Source: Cytophagales bacterium
GTDB lineage: Bacteria > Bacteroidota > Bacteroidia > Cytophagales > MED-G16
Assembly: GCA_029940715.1 (NCBI GenBank)
Contig: JAPYTU010000042.1
Span: forward strand, 1 to 12,530
Length of the DNA: 12,530 nucleotides
Direction of reading: 5' to 3'
The notes beneath the pieces were generated by a model. That model was given only the letters and a program-made list of their open reading frames with translations. It was not told the origin of the DNA and ran no database searches. Both the position numbers and the translations under genes were made by a program. Shown here in pieces: positions 1 through 7,708 of this stretch. Position 1 is the first letter of the stretch, and each line of letters starts with the position of its first letter.

Positions 1-381
1 AATTTTTTTATTGTCTTTTTGATTTTTTATATTAGAATTATTAATACTTTCTAGTATATTATTTGGGACAATTGTGTGAAATATTTTTGATAAATTAAGC
101 AAATAATATTCTTCAGCCCATTTAAGAAATTGAATTTGTTTTTTTGTAAAAAGTACATTTTTATTTTGATTATCTAATATTTTTTTAATTATATAATTTG
201 ATTTAAAATTATTGATTATTGAAATAACAACTCCTTTAATTATTTCATTATTATTACCAAATGGTATCGATACAATCGAACCTATTTCAATTTTTCTTTT
301 TTGTTTATTATTGACTTTATATGTATAATACTTATCTAATGGTAGATTTATTAAAACATTAACAAAAAAATAATTTTTCAT
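1..381 (-). CDS. priA: Primosomal protein N' (PriA helicase), N-terminal 127 residues, cut by window edge
   Basis: Reading leftward from an ATG at 381 gives 127 codons with no stop before the window ends, so the gene is partial and its C-terminal part (helicase and zinc domains) lies outside. The translation starts MKNYFFVNVLINLPLDKYYT and matches the PriA DNA-binding domain pattern: an opening strand with 'LPLDKYYTY', then 'IEIGSIVSIPFG' (about 31-42), 'KGVVISI' (49-55), then 'LFTKKQIQFLKWAEEYY' (77-93), where the W-A-E-Y-Y group is characteristic. PriA restarts collapsed replication forks. An in-frame TAA lies 21-24 bases upstream of the ATG, so this is the only good start. The gene follows rplI by 58 bases on the same strand, with no TAnnTTTG element in the gap, so it is probably read with the ribosomal operon. 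The assignment rests on recognised motifs, not on a search. Confidence 0.85.
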   Translation of the reverse strand, partial: MKNYFFVNVLINLPLDKYYTYKVNNKQKRKIEIGSIVSIPFGNNNEIIKGVVISIINNFKSNYIIKKILDNQNKNVLFTKKQIQFLKWAEEYYLLNLSKIFHTIVPNNILESINNSNIKNQKDNKKI

Positions 382-439
382 AAGAAATATCTGGAAACCA
401 ATTTAATAAATGTTTGATCTATTTTGAATTGGAATTGTT

Positions 440-952
440 TTATTTCTTTTTATTAGTTGTTTTCGTTTTTGAAGTTTTCTTTGTAGCTTTTTCTTTTTTT
501 GACTTTTCTTTATTAGCTATGATATTAATCTTTATTGGATGAGTTATTTCCTTATGGATTGAAAGGTTTACATCATATGTACCAATATTATTTATTTTAG
601 ATAAAATAGAAATATTTTTTTTATTTATATCAAATCCTTTTTTATTTAATAAGTCAGAAATTTGAGCTGTAGTTATTGTACCAAATATTTTATTTTCAGA
701 TCCTACTTTAACTGGTATATCTAATATTAATTTACCTATATTTTTTGATAATTCTTTAGATTTATTTAGAATTTCTTCTTGCTTATTTTTTGTTTGTTTT
801 AATATTTCATTTAGAATTTTTGAATTTGATAAATTTGCTAGTATAGCATAACCTTTTGGTATAAGATAATTTCTACCATATCCATTTTTAGTTTTTACTA
901 TTTCATTTTTAAAACCTAAACCTGGCACATCTTTAATTAAAATAACATCCAT
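440..952 (-). CDS. rplI: 50S ribosomal protein L9
   Basis: L9 is a 23S rRNA-binding protein of the large subunit near the L1 stalk and helps keep the reading frame. The first 40 residues carry the family signature: MDVILIKDVPGLGFKNEIV, then 'VKTKNGYGRNYLIPKGYA'. A long connecting helix (about 42-75) and a C-terminal domain containing 'KIFGTITTAQISDLL' follow, as expected for bacterial L9. At 170 residues it exceeds the usual roughly 150 because of a tail after about residue 147 made almost only of Lys, Thr, Ser, Glu and Asn. The start ATG lies one base after the rpsR stop, so translation is probably coupled. It is the third gene of the rpsF-rpsR-rplI operon. Confidence 0.97.
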   Translation of the reverse strand: MDVILIKDVPGLGFKNEIVKTKNGYGRNYLIPKGYAILANLSNSKILNEILKQTKNKQEEILNKSKELSKNIGKLILDIPVKVGSENKIFGTITTAQISDLLNKKGFDINKKNISILSKINNIGTYDVNLSIHKEITHPIKINIIANKEKSKKEKATKKTSKTKTTNKKK

Positions 953-953
953 A

Positions 954-1220
954 TTATTGAGAATCAGTTGAAAAAGGTAATAATCCTAAGTGTCTTGCTC
1001 TTTTAATTGCTTGAGCAACTTTTTTTTGATATTTTAAACTAGTTCCGGTAATTCTTCTAGGCAGTATTTTTCCTTGATCATTTATAAATTGTTTCAAAAA
1101 ATCAGAATCTTTATAATCAATGTACTTAATCCCACTTTTTTTAAATCTACAAAACTTTTTTTGTTTGCTAGATCTATCTATTGATTCGTTTTGAAGCGCT
1201 GAATTAAATTGACTTTTCAT
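954..1220 (-). CDS. rpsR: 30S ribosomal protein S18
   Basis: S18 binds the small-subunit platform together with S6. Of the 88 residues, the first 20 or so are a variable polar stretch. The conserved core follows: 'KKFCRFKKSGIKYIDYKD' (about 21-38), 'GKILPRRITGTSLKYQKKVA' (about 51-70) and 'AIKRARHLGLLPF' (about 71-83). One cysteine is present in the KFCRF segment, as is usual for single-Cys S18 proteins. The gene lies 3 bases after the rpsF stop and 1 base before rplI, so the three are almost certainly one transcript. No ssb or priB lies between S6 and S18, unlike in many Firmicutes and Proteobacteria. Confidence 0.97.
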   Translation of the reverse strand: MKSQFNSALQNESIDRSSKQKKFCRFKKSGIKYIDYKDSDFLKQFINDQGKILPRRITGTSLKYQKKVAQAIKRARHLGLLPFSTDSQ

Positions 1221-1223
1221 ATT

Positions 1224-1574
1224 TTATTTCTTTTTTTTCTTAAATTCTCCTTTTGCTCTTCTTGCATTAAATTCTATTCCATCTTTACATAAAGAAACTG
1301 TAATATATCTGATTATAGAATCATCTCTTATAAATTCTTTTTCAATGTTTTTAACAACATCAATCTTATCAGAGGTATATTGAAATAAGTGAAAAAATCC
1401 TGTTTTTTTGTCTTTAATTGGGTATGATAGATTTTTAAATCCTAAACTTTCATTACATATAAAATTAACTTTATTTTTTTCTAAATGTTTTTGGTATTTT
1501 TTTACAGTATTTTCTAGCTGTTTTTCAGATAGAACCGGATTTAATATAAATACTGTTTCGTAATTTCTATTCAT
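1224..1574 (-). CDS. rpsF: 30S ribosomal protein S6
   Basis: S6 forms a heterodimer with S18 on the small-subunit platform. The 116-residue product begins MNRNYETVFILNPVLSEKQL, the usual S6 opening strand ('YETVFIL.P'), and contains 'LGFKNLSYPIKDKKTGFFHL' (about 44-63), the conserved L-x-Y-P-I-x-K-x-x-G-x-F/Y segment, followed by 'IEKEFIRDDSIIRYITV' (about 77-93). It ends in a run of lysines. It is the first gene of the ribosomal operon. A TAnnTTTG promoter element lies at 1597-1604, giving a predicted leader of about 18 bases. No Shine-Dalgarno sequence is visible upstream of the ATG, as is normal for Bacteroidota. Confidence 0.97.
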   Translation of the reverse strand: MNRNYETVFILNPVLSEKQLENTVKKYQKHLEKNKVNFICNESLGFKNLSYPIKDKKTGFFHLFQYTSDKIDVVKNIEKEFIRDDSIIRYITVSLCKDGIEFNARRAKGEFKKKKK

Positions 1575-1596
1575 AACAATTTGTTAAAATGCGATG

Positions 1597-1604
1597 CAAA
1601 ACTA
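1597..1604 (-). promoter_or_regulatory. Predicted sigma-A -7 element for rpsF-rpsR-rplI
   Basis: On the minus strand this reads TAGTTTTG, a full match to the Bacteroidota -7 consensus TAnnTTTG. It sits between the upstream coiled-coil gene and rpsF, 22 bases before the rpsF ATG, which predicts a transcription start near 1592. No clear -33 TTTG is seen at the expected spacing. The same octamer, also followed by C, occurs upstream of pyrG. Confidence 0.55.
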
Positions 1605-1627
1605 CTGTTTTGAATTTAAAAAAATAA

Positions 1628-2506
1628 TTATTTTACTAAAAATTCCTTTTTACCAATAATATATGAATCTGTATATAATGTTACTGTATGATTTCCTATC
1701 ATAAAATCTTCATTTTTTATGTATTCAATACTTAATGATTTTGATAGTTTATCAATTAATACTTCTCTTTTAATAGTATAAAATAGTTCTCTATTATTAA
1801 AAATAAAAGATCCTGATCCTTTTGAAATATCGAACATAATATTACCGTCAGGTTTTTCAACTCTTAAATAAATATCTTTAATTTCAATTTTTGCTATTTC
1901 ATTTTCTTCTATTTCAATATCAATTTTTATTTTATTGACTAATCTATTTTTAAAAGAATTTTTATAATTTCTTCCATTTTTAGATATCCCTAATATTTCT
2001 AAATTTTTTAATTCAATACGTGATGCATAATTTACTTTTTCTTGAAGTGTTTTTTTTGTTTTATTTATTTCTGAAATTGCAATATTTAATGTGTTGATTT
2101 CAACTTTTTGACCTTTATTTTCATCATATAGTTGTTCATTTATAATTTTTAGTTTATTAATTTCTTCATCTTGGGCTATTAATAATTCTTTGTATCCTTC
2201 AACTTTACCTTGTAATCTATTTATCTGAGTGAATGCTCTGCTTCTAAATTCTTTTTTTTCTTTTTCAATATTTTCTTTAATAATAATCAATGAATCTATT
2301 TCTCCTCCTAGCTGTGATATAGTTAATATTTTGTCTCCTAATAATATAGATATTGAATCTAATTCATCATAAATGAAATCAAGTTCAATTTGTTTTTTAA
2401 TTCTATTTTTTTCTGATTGTTCAGATTTATATATTAGAAAGCTTAACCCAATAATAAATATTATTATTACTATTGATAATATGTATATTAAATTTTTATT
2501 TTTCAT
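1628..2506 (-). CDS. Membrane-anchored coiled-coil protein of unknown function
   Basis: I do not recognise a named family. The 292-residue product has a short basic N-terminus (MKNKN), one hydrophobic segment (about 6-26, rich in Ile and Leu) and no signal-peptidase site, so it is probably a membrane anchor with the rest in the periplasm or cytoplasm. From about 30 to 160 it is rich in Glu, Lys, Gln and Leu with heptad-like spacing, predicting a long coiled coil. After 'NYASRIELKNLEILGIS' (about 159-175) the composition changes to alternating hydrophobic and polar residues ('IYLRVEKPDGNIMFDI', 'HTVTLYTDSYIIGKKEFLV'), suggesting a compact beta-rich C-terminal domain. From memory, this anchor, coiled coil and C-terminal domain layout occurs in conserved hypothetical proteins of Bacteroidota. 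It lies between lepB and rpsF on the same strand and has its own candidate promoter at 2518-2525. Confidence 0.8.
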   Translation of the reverse strand: MKNKNLIYILSIVIIIFIIGLSFLIYKSEQSEKNRIKKQIELDFIYDELDSISILLGDKILTISQLGGEIDSLIIIKENIEKEKKEFRSRAFTQINRLQGKVEGYKELLIAQDEEINKLKIINEQLYDENKGQKVEINTLNIAISEINKTKKTLQEKVNYASRIELKNLEILGISKNGRNYKNSFKNRLVNKIKIDIEIEENEIAKIEIKDIYLRVEKPDGNIMFDISKGSGSFIFNNRELFYTIKREVLIDKLSKSLSIEYIKNEDFMIGNHTVTLYTDSYIIGKKEFLVK

Positions 2507-2517
2507 TAATTATTATT

Positions 2518-2525
2518 CAAAATTA
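2518..2525 (-). promoter_or_regulatory. Candidate -7 element for the coiled-coil gene
   Basis: The minus strand reads TAATTTTG, matching TAnnTTTG. It ends 11 bases before the ATG at 2506, so transcription would start near 2513 with a leader of only about 7 bases. The motif is expected by chance about once per kilobase in DNA this A+T-rich, so this hit alone is weak. It lies in the largest intergenic gap of the window (2507-2648), where a promoter is plausible. Confidence 0.35.
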
Positions 2526-2648
2526 ATTTAATTCATTTTAAAATCATCTTTTAAACTATCTTTATCTATATATACAACTATTTTATAGTTAATGTTAATT
2601 CTTACTTTGAAAATAAATTTTATTATTTTTAGTGGTATTGAACTAAGA

Positions 2649-3707
2649 TTATTTAATTGTATTAAATAACCTATTCCATCTTATTTTTTTAAGAAAACTC
2701 TCGTTTTTATCTATAGATAGCCATATAAAAGAAGCTTCACCTAGAACGTGGTCTTCAGGAACAAATCCCCAGAATCTTGAATCTTCTGAATTATGTCTAT
2801 TATCACCCATCATGAAATAATAGTTTTGAATAAATTTATATTCTTTAATTTCTTTATTGTTAATATAGAGTTTGTTTTTTTCTATACTTACATTATTGTG
2901 ATGTTCATAATCTGCTATAGTGCTACCATATCTTATAAGATTATCTTCATTTATTTTTATTATCATATCTTTTTTAGGAATAGTTAATGGTCCATAGAAA
3001 TCAGTATTCCAAGTTAATTTATTTGCATCTGGAAATATTGAGTAAATACTTTGATTTTTTTCTATTTTTCCGATAAAGACATCTTTTATGAAAGGTTCAT
3101 TTTTAAATTTCATTGCAATTGATTCTTTAGTATTTATAACATAACCATTTTGAGTTTTATTATATTCCCAAATACCATATTTTTTAAAAATTCTAGGATT
3201 TATAGATTGTTCTGTTATTACATAAAATCTATATTGCATTTCATTTGATGTATTGGTAGTTTTAGAATTGATAATTATATTACCATTTTCAATTTCTAAA
3301 GTATCTCCTGGTAGTGCAACACATCTTTTAACATAATATGTTTTTAGATCTATTGGTTTTTCTAATTCTCTTGGATAATTAAAAACCACTACATCATTTC
3401 TTTCAATTTTAGAAAATCCAGGTAATCTAAATTGGGGTAATTTTATCCAACTTAAATAAGAAGGAATATTGGTTCCCCATATTTTTTGATGTGTTAAAGG
3501 AATTTGTAAGGGAGTCATGGGTGTTCTTGGACCATAATTTAATTTATTTACGAAAAGAAAATCTCCAACTTGAAGTGTTGTTTCCATCGATGGAGTGGGA
3601 ATTGTAAATGCTTCGAAAGTTGCCCATCTAATTATAGATGCTGCTATAAGAGCAAATAAAAGAGCATCAAACCATTCTCTAATAGGACCTTTTTTAATTA
3701 CTGACAT
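2649..3707 (-). CDS. lepB: Signal peptidase I
   Basis: This enzyme cleaves signal peptides from exported proteins at the outer face of the inner membrane. The 352-residue product has an N-terminal membrane segment (about 13-31), then the catalytic serine box 'FTIPTPSMETTL' (Ser40), then box D 'YYVKRCVALPGD' with the general-base Lys127, then box E 'MGDNRHNSEDSR' (about 300-311). All catalytic residues of the Ser/Lys dyad family S26 are present. The stretch between boxes D and E is long (about 170 residues), as is usual in Bacteroidota. The total is shorter than what I recall for many Flavobacterium homologues (about 500). The gene follows the DUF5683 gene by 45 bases on the same strand. A one-mismatch -7 element (TATCTTCG) sits at 3711-3718, only a few bases before the ATG. 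No start codon other than the ATG at 3707 is needed. Confidence 0.96.
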   Translation of the reverse strand: MSVIKKGPIREWFDALLFALIAASIIRWATFEAFTIPTPSMETTLQVGDFLFVNKLNYGPRTPMTPLQIPLTHQKIWGTNIPSYLSWIKLPQFRLPGFSKIERNDVVVFNYPRELEKPIDLKTYYVKRCVALPGDTLEIENGNIIINSKTTNTSNEMQYRFYVITEQSINPRIFKKYGIWEYNKTQNGYVINTKESIAMKFKNEPFIKDVFIGKIEKNQSIYSIFPDANKLTWNTDFYGPLTIPKKDMIIKINEDNLIRYGSTIADYEHHNNVSIEKNKLYINNKEIKEYKFIQNYYFMMGDNRHNSEDSRFWGFVPEDHVLGEASFIWLSIDKNESFLKKIRWNRLFNTIK

Positions 3708-3752
3708 TTGCGAAGATATAAATTAATATTGAGTTATTAATTGGGTTAAATA

Positions 3753-4289
3753 TTAAAAATTAAATTTTATTGAAATACCTACTATATTAGAGTTATTTAT
3801 CTGTTTTAATGATGGTTTAATGTTCATTGATATGTCCTCATTTATATTAAATTCATTAAGATGTGCAAATACATGAGCATCTACAATATTTAATAAGTAG
3901 TATACACCTGAGAATATTATTAATAAATCTCTGTTTCTTCTCCAGAATTCCATGTTTCTTTCTAATAAAGATTCACTAAAATTTGGAAATGGGTTTATTG
4001 TAGATTCTATTCCATCAACTTCCATCAATAAAGCATTTTTAAATTCAAAATACATTCCATTATTAAATTTTATGTAGTGACCTATTATTATATAGCCACC
4101 ATATATTACTGGAACTTTCCAATATTGTTTATTATATATTTGCCCTAATCCTGGTAATATAGCAGATAAAGTTGCTGCTTTTTTTGGATTTAATTTAACT
4201 AAGGTTTTTGATGTATCACTTTCTACTAGATTATTTTGTGAAAATAAATATGTATTTGTTAATAGTATTAAGATAATAATTTTAATCAT
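3753..4289 (-). CDS. DUF5683 membrane protein of the ParAB-LepB cluster
   Basis: The 178-residue product starts with a signal peptide ending in 'LFSQ' (about residues 1-17, cleavage probably before Gln18). It carries the DUF5683 signature 'KKAATLSAILPGLGQIYNKQ' followed by 'YWKVPVIYGGY' (about 36-66). A second hydrophobic segment, 'LLIIFSGVYYLLNIVDAHVF', lies at about 122-141. The C-terminus ('GISIKFNF') looks like a terminal beta strand of the kind seen in outer-membrane proteins. Its molecular function is unknown. Its place directly after parB is conserved in Flavobacteriia as I recall it. Its ATG overlaps the parB stop by one base (TAATG), indicating translational coupling. Confidence 0.88.
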   Translation of the reverse strand: MIKIIILILLTNTYLFSQNNLVESDTSKTLVKLNPKKAATLSAILPGLGQIYNKQYWKVPVIYGGYIIIGHYIKFNNGMYFEFKNALLMEVDGIESTINPFPNFSESLLERNMEFWRRNRDLLIIFSGVYYLLNIVDAHVFAHLNEFNINEDISMNIKPSLKQINNSNIVGISIKFNF

Positions 4290-5143
4290 TATATGATATC
4301 TAATAATTCAAGGATTCTGTTCAAATCATTTGTGTTTTTGTAGGGTACGATTATTTCTCCCTTTATAGAGTTACCACTTATTTTTATTTTTGTTCCTAAA
4401 AAGGAAGATAATTTAGCCTCTAGTTTTTCTATATCTTTATTTTTTGTTGATATTTTCTTTCTATAGCTTTTAGTTTTACCTAATTTTTTTACTAAATTTT
4501 CTACATTTCTAACAGATAATTTATTTTCTAGCATTTTTTTATATACTTCAAGTTGCATTTCACTTGTTTCGATAGTAATTAAAGATCTTGCATGTCCCAT
4601 TTGAATTTTATTTTCCATTATACCTTTTTGAATAGTTGGTGGTAATTTTAATAGCCTTAAATAATTGTTTATTGTAGATCTATCTTTTCCTACTCTTTTA
4701 GCAAGATTTTCTTGATTAATTTTTAATTCATCAATTAATTTTTTATATGAAATTGCAATTTCAAGAGAATTTAGGTTTTCTCTTTGAATATTTTCTATTA
4801 GTGCCATTTCTAGCATTTCATCATCTTTAGCATTTTTTATAAATGCTGGAATTGATTTGAGTTTTGAAATTTTAGAGGCTCTAAATCTTCTTTCTCCAGA
4901 TATTAACTGATAAGTATTTTCATCAATTTTTCTTACAGTTATAGGTTGTATAATACCATGGGTAGATATAGATGTAGCTAATTCATTTAATTGCTTTTCA
5001 TTAAAATTGGATCTTGGTTGATTATTATTTCTTATTATTTTATCAATATCAATTTCTTTGAAAATATTAGAATTATACTTCTTCGATTTTTTTCCTAATA
5101 ATGCTTCTAATCCTCTTCCTAATGCCTTTCTTCTTTTTACCAT
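4289..5143 (-). CDS. parB: ParB/Spo0J family chromosome-partitioning protein
   Basis: ParB is a CTP-dependent DNA clamp that loads at parS and works with ParA to segregate the chromosome. The 284-residue product begins with the family N-terminus 'KALGRGLEALLG' (6-17). The ParB/sulfiredoxin-like CTPase domain follows, with 'GIIQPITVR' (63-71), 'GERRFRAS' (83-90) and 'IENIQRENLN' (116-125). A helix-turn-helix occurs at about 145-166 ('NLAKRVGKDRSTINNYLRLL'), and a short C-terminal dimerisation domain ends the protein. It overlaps parA by 7 bases and the DUF5683 gene by 1, so these genes are tightly coupled. No match to the 16-base parS palindrome was seen in the window. Confidence 0.97.
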   Translation of the reverse strand: MVKRRKALGRGLEALLGKKSKKYNSNIFKEIDIDKIIRNNNQPRSNFNEKQLNELATSISTHGIIQPITVRKIDENTYQLISGERRFRASKISKLKSIPAFIKNAKDDEMLEMALIENIQRENLNSLEIAISYKKLIDELKINQENLAKRVGKDRSTINNYLRLLKLPPTIQKGIMENKIQMGHARSLITIETSEMQLEVYKKMLENKLSVRNVENLVKKLGKTKSYRKKISTKNKDIEKLEAKLSSFLGTKIKISGNSIKGEIIVPYKNTNDLNRILELLDII

Positions 5144-5922
5144 ATTGCTTCTTTAGTAATTTTATTTTTTTTTATTAATTCCTTTGCTAGATTCATATAA
5201 CTTAATGATCCTTTACAGTCAGCATCATATGATATAGCGGGAACTCCGTAAGATGGGGCTTCACTTAACCTTACATTTCTTGGAATTATAGTGTTGAAAA
5301 CTAAAGATTTAAAATGCATTTGTACTTCTTCTACTACTTGATTACTAAGTCGAAGTCTAACATCATACATACTTAATAATATACCCTCAATTGATAAATT
5401 ATAATTTAGTTTAGATTGAATTAATTTAATTGTTTCAAGAAGTTTTCCAAGTCCTTCCAATGCAAAGTATTCACATTGTACGGGAATGATTATAGAATCT
5501 GAAGCTACTAATGAATTTATTGTAACAATACCTAGAGATGGTGAACAATCAATTATTATAAAGTCATATTTATTTTTAATACTATCTAAACAATTTTTCA
5601 TTCGTGTATCTCTATTTTTTAGTTCTACCATTTCAATTTCAGCTCCAACTAAATCTATATCTGAAGGTAAGAGATGAAGGTAATCTAATTCAGTTTTTAT
5701 TATATTTTTATTACTAATTTTCTCATCGATCATACAATCATAGATACTTTTATTAATTTTTTCTACATTTATTCCTAGTCCAGAAGTTGAATTTGCTTGA
5801 GGATCAGCATCTACTAAAAGAGTTTTATATTCTAATGCAGCAAGACTAGCTGCAAGATTGATTGATGTGGTTGTTTTGCCAACACCACCTTTTTGATTTG
5901 CTATTGAAATTATTTTACCCAT
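5137..5922 (-). CDS. parA: ParA family partition ATPase (Soj type)
   Basis: ParA is a Walker-type ATPase that binds DNA non-specifically and forms the gradient that pulls ParB-parS complexes apart. The 261-residue product has the deviant Walker A motif 'KGGVGKTT' (11-18, with the signature lysine at 11), the A' motif 'VDADPQANST' (37-46) and Walker B 'FIIIDCSPSLG' (about 120-130). It lacks an N-terminal helix-turn-helix domain, so it is the short chromosomal Soj type rather than a plasmid P1 ParA type. It follows yidC by 37 bases on the same strand with no good promoter element in the gap, and it overlaps parB by 7 bases. Confidence 0.97.
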   Translation of the reverse strand: MGKIISIANQKGGVGKTTTSINLAASLAALEYKTLLVDADPQANSTSGLGINVEKINKSIYDCMIDEKISNKNIIKTELDYLHLLPSDIDLVGAEIEMVELKNRDTRMKNCLDSIKNKYDFIIIDCSPSLGIVTINSLVASDSIIIPVQCEYFALEGLGKLLETIKLIQSKLNYNLSIEGILLSMYDVRLRLSNQVVEEVQMHFKSLVFNTIIPRNVRLSEAPSYGVPAISYDADCKGSLSYMNLAKELIKKNKITKEAIW

Positions 5923-5959
5923 ATAATATTAAAGTACATATTTTTTTATTCAATATTTG

Positions 5960-7708
5960 TTAATTCTTCTTTCTTTTTTTTGCTTTTTGATTTGATTTCA
6001 TAGCTTCTTGAAGTCTAATTTGAAAGTTTGACTTTTTTTTATTTAATGTTTTTTTTCTATTAATATTAATTTCATGTTTTATTTTTTCTTCATTAATAAA
6101 TCTTTTAAAAATTATAATTTGAGCATATGATGCTACATTTGAAAGAAAATAATAATAAGTTAATCCAGATGAAAAATTATTAAATATAAATAGGAACATA
6201 AATGGAAAAATATATTGAATAGTTTTCATTGGACCTTCAATAGTTTGCATTTGACTGTTTGCTTTATTAATTAATAATGTTGAAATAGTCATTAATAAAG
6301 TAAATAAACTTACATGATCTCCATAGAATGGAATTGAAAATGGTAAATTTAAAATAGAATCATAGCTTGATAAGTCACTTGCCCATAGAAATGATTTGCC
6401 TCTTAATTCAATAGAATTTGGTATAAAATAAAAAATAGAGACTAAAATTGGCAATTGAAATAATAAAGGCAAACAACCCCCTAAAGGACTAACTCCAGTC
6501 TTTTGATATAATTCCATGATTTCAGCTTGTGATTTTTGCATATCACCATCATGCTTCTCTTTTATTTTTTTTATTTCGGGATTTAATACTTTCAATTTTG
6601 CCATTGATAAATGAGACTTAATTGTAAGTGGTGTAATTATTAATCGAATTAAAACAACTAATAGAAATATTATTAAACCATAATTGCCAGTAATAGTTTC
6701 TAAAAAGTTGAATATTGGTATTATAACGTATTTATTAAAAAAATTAACTCCAATCCATCCAAGATTTATATTTTTATAAAAATTATTATCAATATTTTTC
6801 ATTAATGAATACTTATTTGGACCAAAAAAGTAACTAAATGATGCGGTATTATTTATCAATGATAATTCTGTATTTATTTGTAATGTTTTAATATAGGATG
6901 AATCATTTAAGTAAATGGATTTTAAATTTGAGTTTATAAAACCATTTTTACTGATAATTCCTGATGTAAAAAATTGTTGTTTATTGGTTATCCAAAGTAA
7001 GTTTTCTTCTACTGATAAATTTTCATCATTTTTTGAACTAGCAGATAAATAATCAAAATCCTCATTATTGCTGTAGTAATATATAGTCGTTTGTATCTTT
7101 TCATTTGAAATATTGACTTCTTGATGTTTAAGTTTATTTACCCAATTTATTTTTAGTGATTTATTTGAAGATGAATTACCATTATAACTAATATTATTTT
7201 CTATTATATAGCTATTCTTATTGAGAAGGTATGATATTAATATGTGTTTATTATCGTTGGAATTTGCTTTAAAAGATAGCTTAATTCCTTCTTCTGATTT
7301 ATTTATGGTTGAATTGAATATAATTTTATCTAAATCAGTAGATTCCTCAGAAATTAAATGGTAATTAATGTCACTTTCATTATTTCCATAAATTTTAAGT
7401 TTTTTATTATTTGTTAAATAATTTTTTAAAAAAACATTTAATATTTTGGCTCCTTTAGAATTAAATTCTACTATTAAATTTTCATTTTCAATAGTTATTA
7501 TTTCTTCTTTATAATTAGAACTAAAATTTTGATTTAATTCTTCTTCTTCTTCTTCTTTATTTTCAATTATTATTTTTTCATTAATTATTTCCCCTGTTTT
7601 TTCATTTTCTTCTACTACTACAGGAGTTTCATTTGGACTAAAATATGAATAGTAAATTACTATTAATAGCATTATAAGAGTAAAACCAGTTAGTTTATTA
7701 CTGTCCAT
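5960..7708 (-). CDS. yidC: Membrane protein insertase YidC
   Basis: YidC inserts and folds inner-membrane proteins, alone or with SecYEG. The 582-residue product has an N-terminal membrane helix (about 6-24), a large periplasmic domain of about 300 residues as in Gram-negative YidC, and then the conserved insertase core from about 342. The core includes 'LIRLIITPLTIKSHLSMAKL' with the functional groove arginine at about 355, a cytoplasmic helical hairpin ('EIKKIKEKHDGDMQKSQAEI'), 'GCLPLLFQLPILVSIFYFI' (about 411-429) and two more membrane segments ending near 535. The basic tail ('NQKAKKRKKN') could contact ribosomes. Just after the first helix is an acidic stretch containing six GAA codons in a row (7538-7555). 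Its ATG overlaps the end of pyrG by 11 bases. Confidence 0.97.
   Translation of the reverse strand: MDSNKLTGFTLIMLLIVIYYSYFSPNETPVVVEENEKTGEIINEKIIIENKEEEEEELNQNFSSNYKEEIITIENENLIVEFNSKGAKILNVFLKNYLTNNKKLKIYGNNESDINYHLISEESTDLDKIIFNSTINKSEEGIKLSFKANSNDNKHILISYLLNKNSYIIENNISYNGNSSSNKSLKINWVNKLKHQEVNISNEKIQTTIYYYSNNEDFDYLSASSKNDENLSVEENLLWITNKQQFFTSGIISKNGFINSNLKSIYLNDSSYIKTLQINTELSLINNTASFSYFFGPNKYSLMKNIDNNFYKNINLGWIGVNFFNKYVIIPIFNFLETITGNYGLIIFLLVVLIRLIITPLTIKSHLSMAKLKVLNPEIKKIKEKHDGDMQKSQAEIMELYQKTGVSPLGGCLPLLFQLPILVSIFYFIPNSIELRGKSFLWASDLSSYDSILNLPFSIPFYGDHVSLFTLLMTISTLLINKANSQMQTIEGPMKTIQYIFPFMFLFIFNNFSSGLTYYYFLSNVASYAQIIIFKRFINEEKIKHEININRKKTLNKKKSNFQIRLQEAMKSNQKAKKRKKN
7538..7555 (-). 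repeat. Six-copy GAA trinucleotide repeat inside yidC
   Basis: The plus strand reads (TTC)6 without interruption, encoding six consecutive glutamates on the minus strand in the low-complexity linker after the first membrane helix of YidC. Because the unit is three bases long, gain or loss of copies would change linker length without breaking the reading frame. The tract is short, and nothing here shows that it varies. Confidence 0.85.

Noticed and set aside
1621..1634. Palindrome AAAATAATTATTTT followed by Ts at the end of the coiled-coil gene
   Set aside because: It has only five A-T pairs around a loop, too weak for a convincing intrinsic terminator, though the T-run is suggestive.
2507..2648. 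Largest intergenic gap outside the divergent region, checked for small genes, RNAs or a dapB remnant
   Set aside because: No open frame of useful length, no tRNA-like or riboswitch-like structure; only a weak AACTAT/ATAGTT hairpin and the candidate promoter at 2518-2525.
2649..2669. Inverted repeat TTATTTAAT / ATTAAATAA with a 3-base loop at the end of lepB
   Set aside because: All pairs are A-T and no T-tract follows on the minus strand, so it is a poor terminator and likely in A+T-rich DNA by chance.
2793..2987. Rightward open frame of 64 codons inside lepB
   Set aside because: It lies antisense within a well-supported gene and has low-complexity Phe/Ile-rich content typical of A+T-rich antisense frames.
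5486..5677. Rightward open frame of 63 codons inside parA
   Set aside because: It lies antisense within a conserved gene, with no recognisable motif or promoter.
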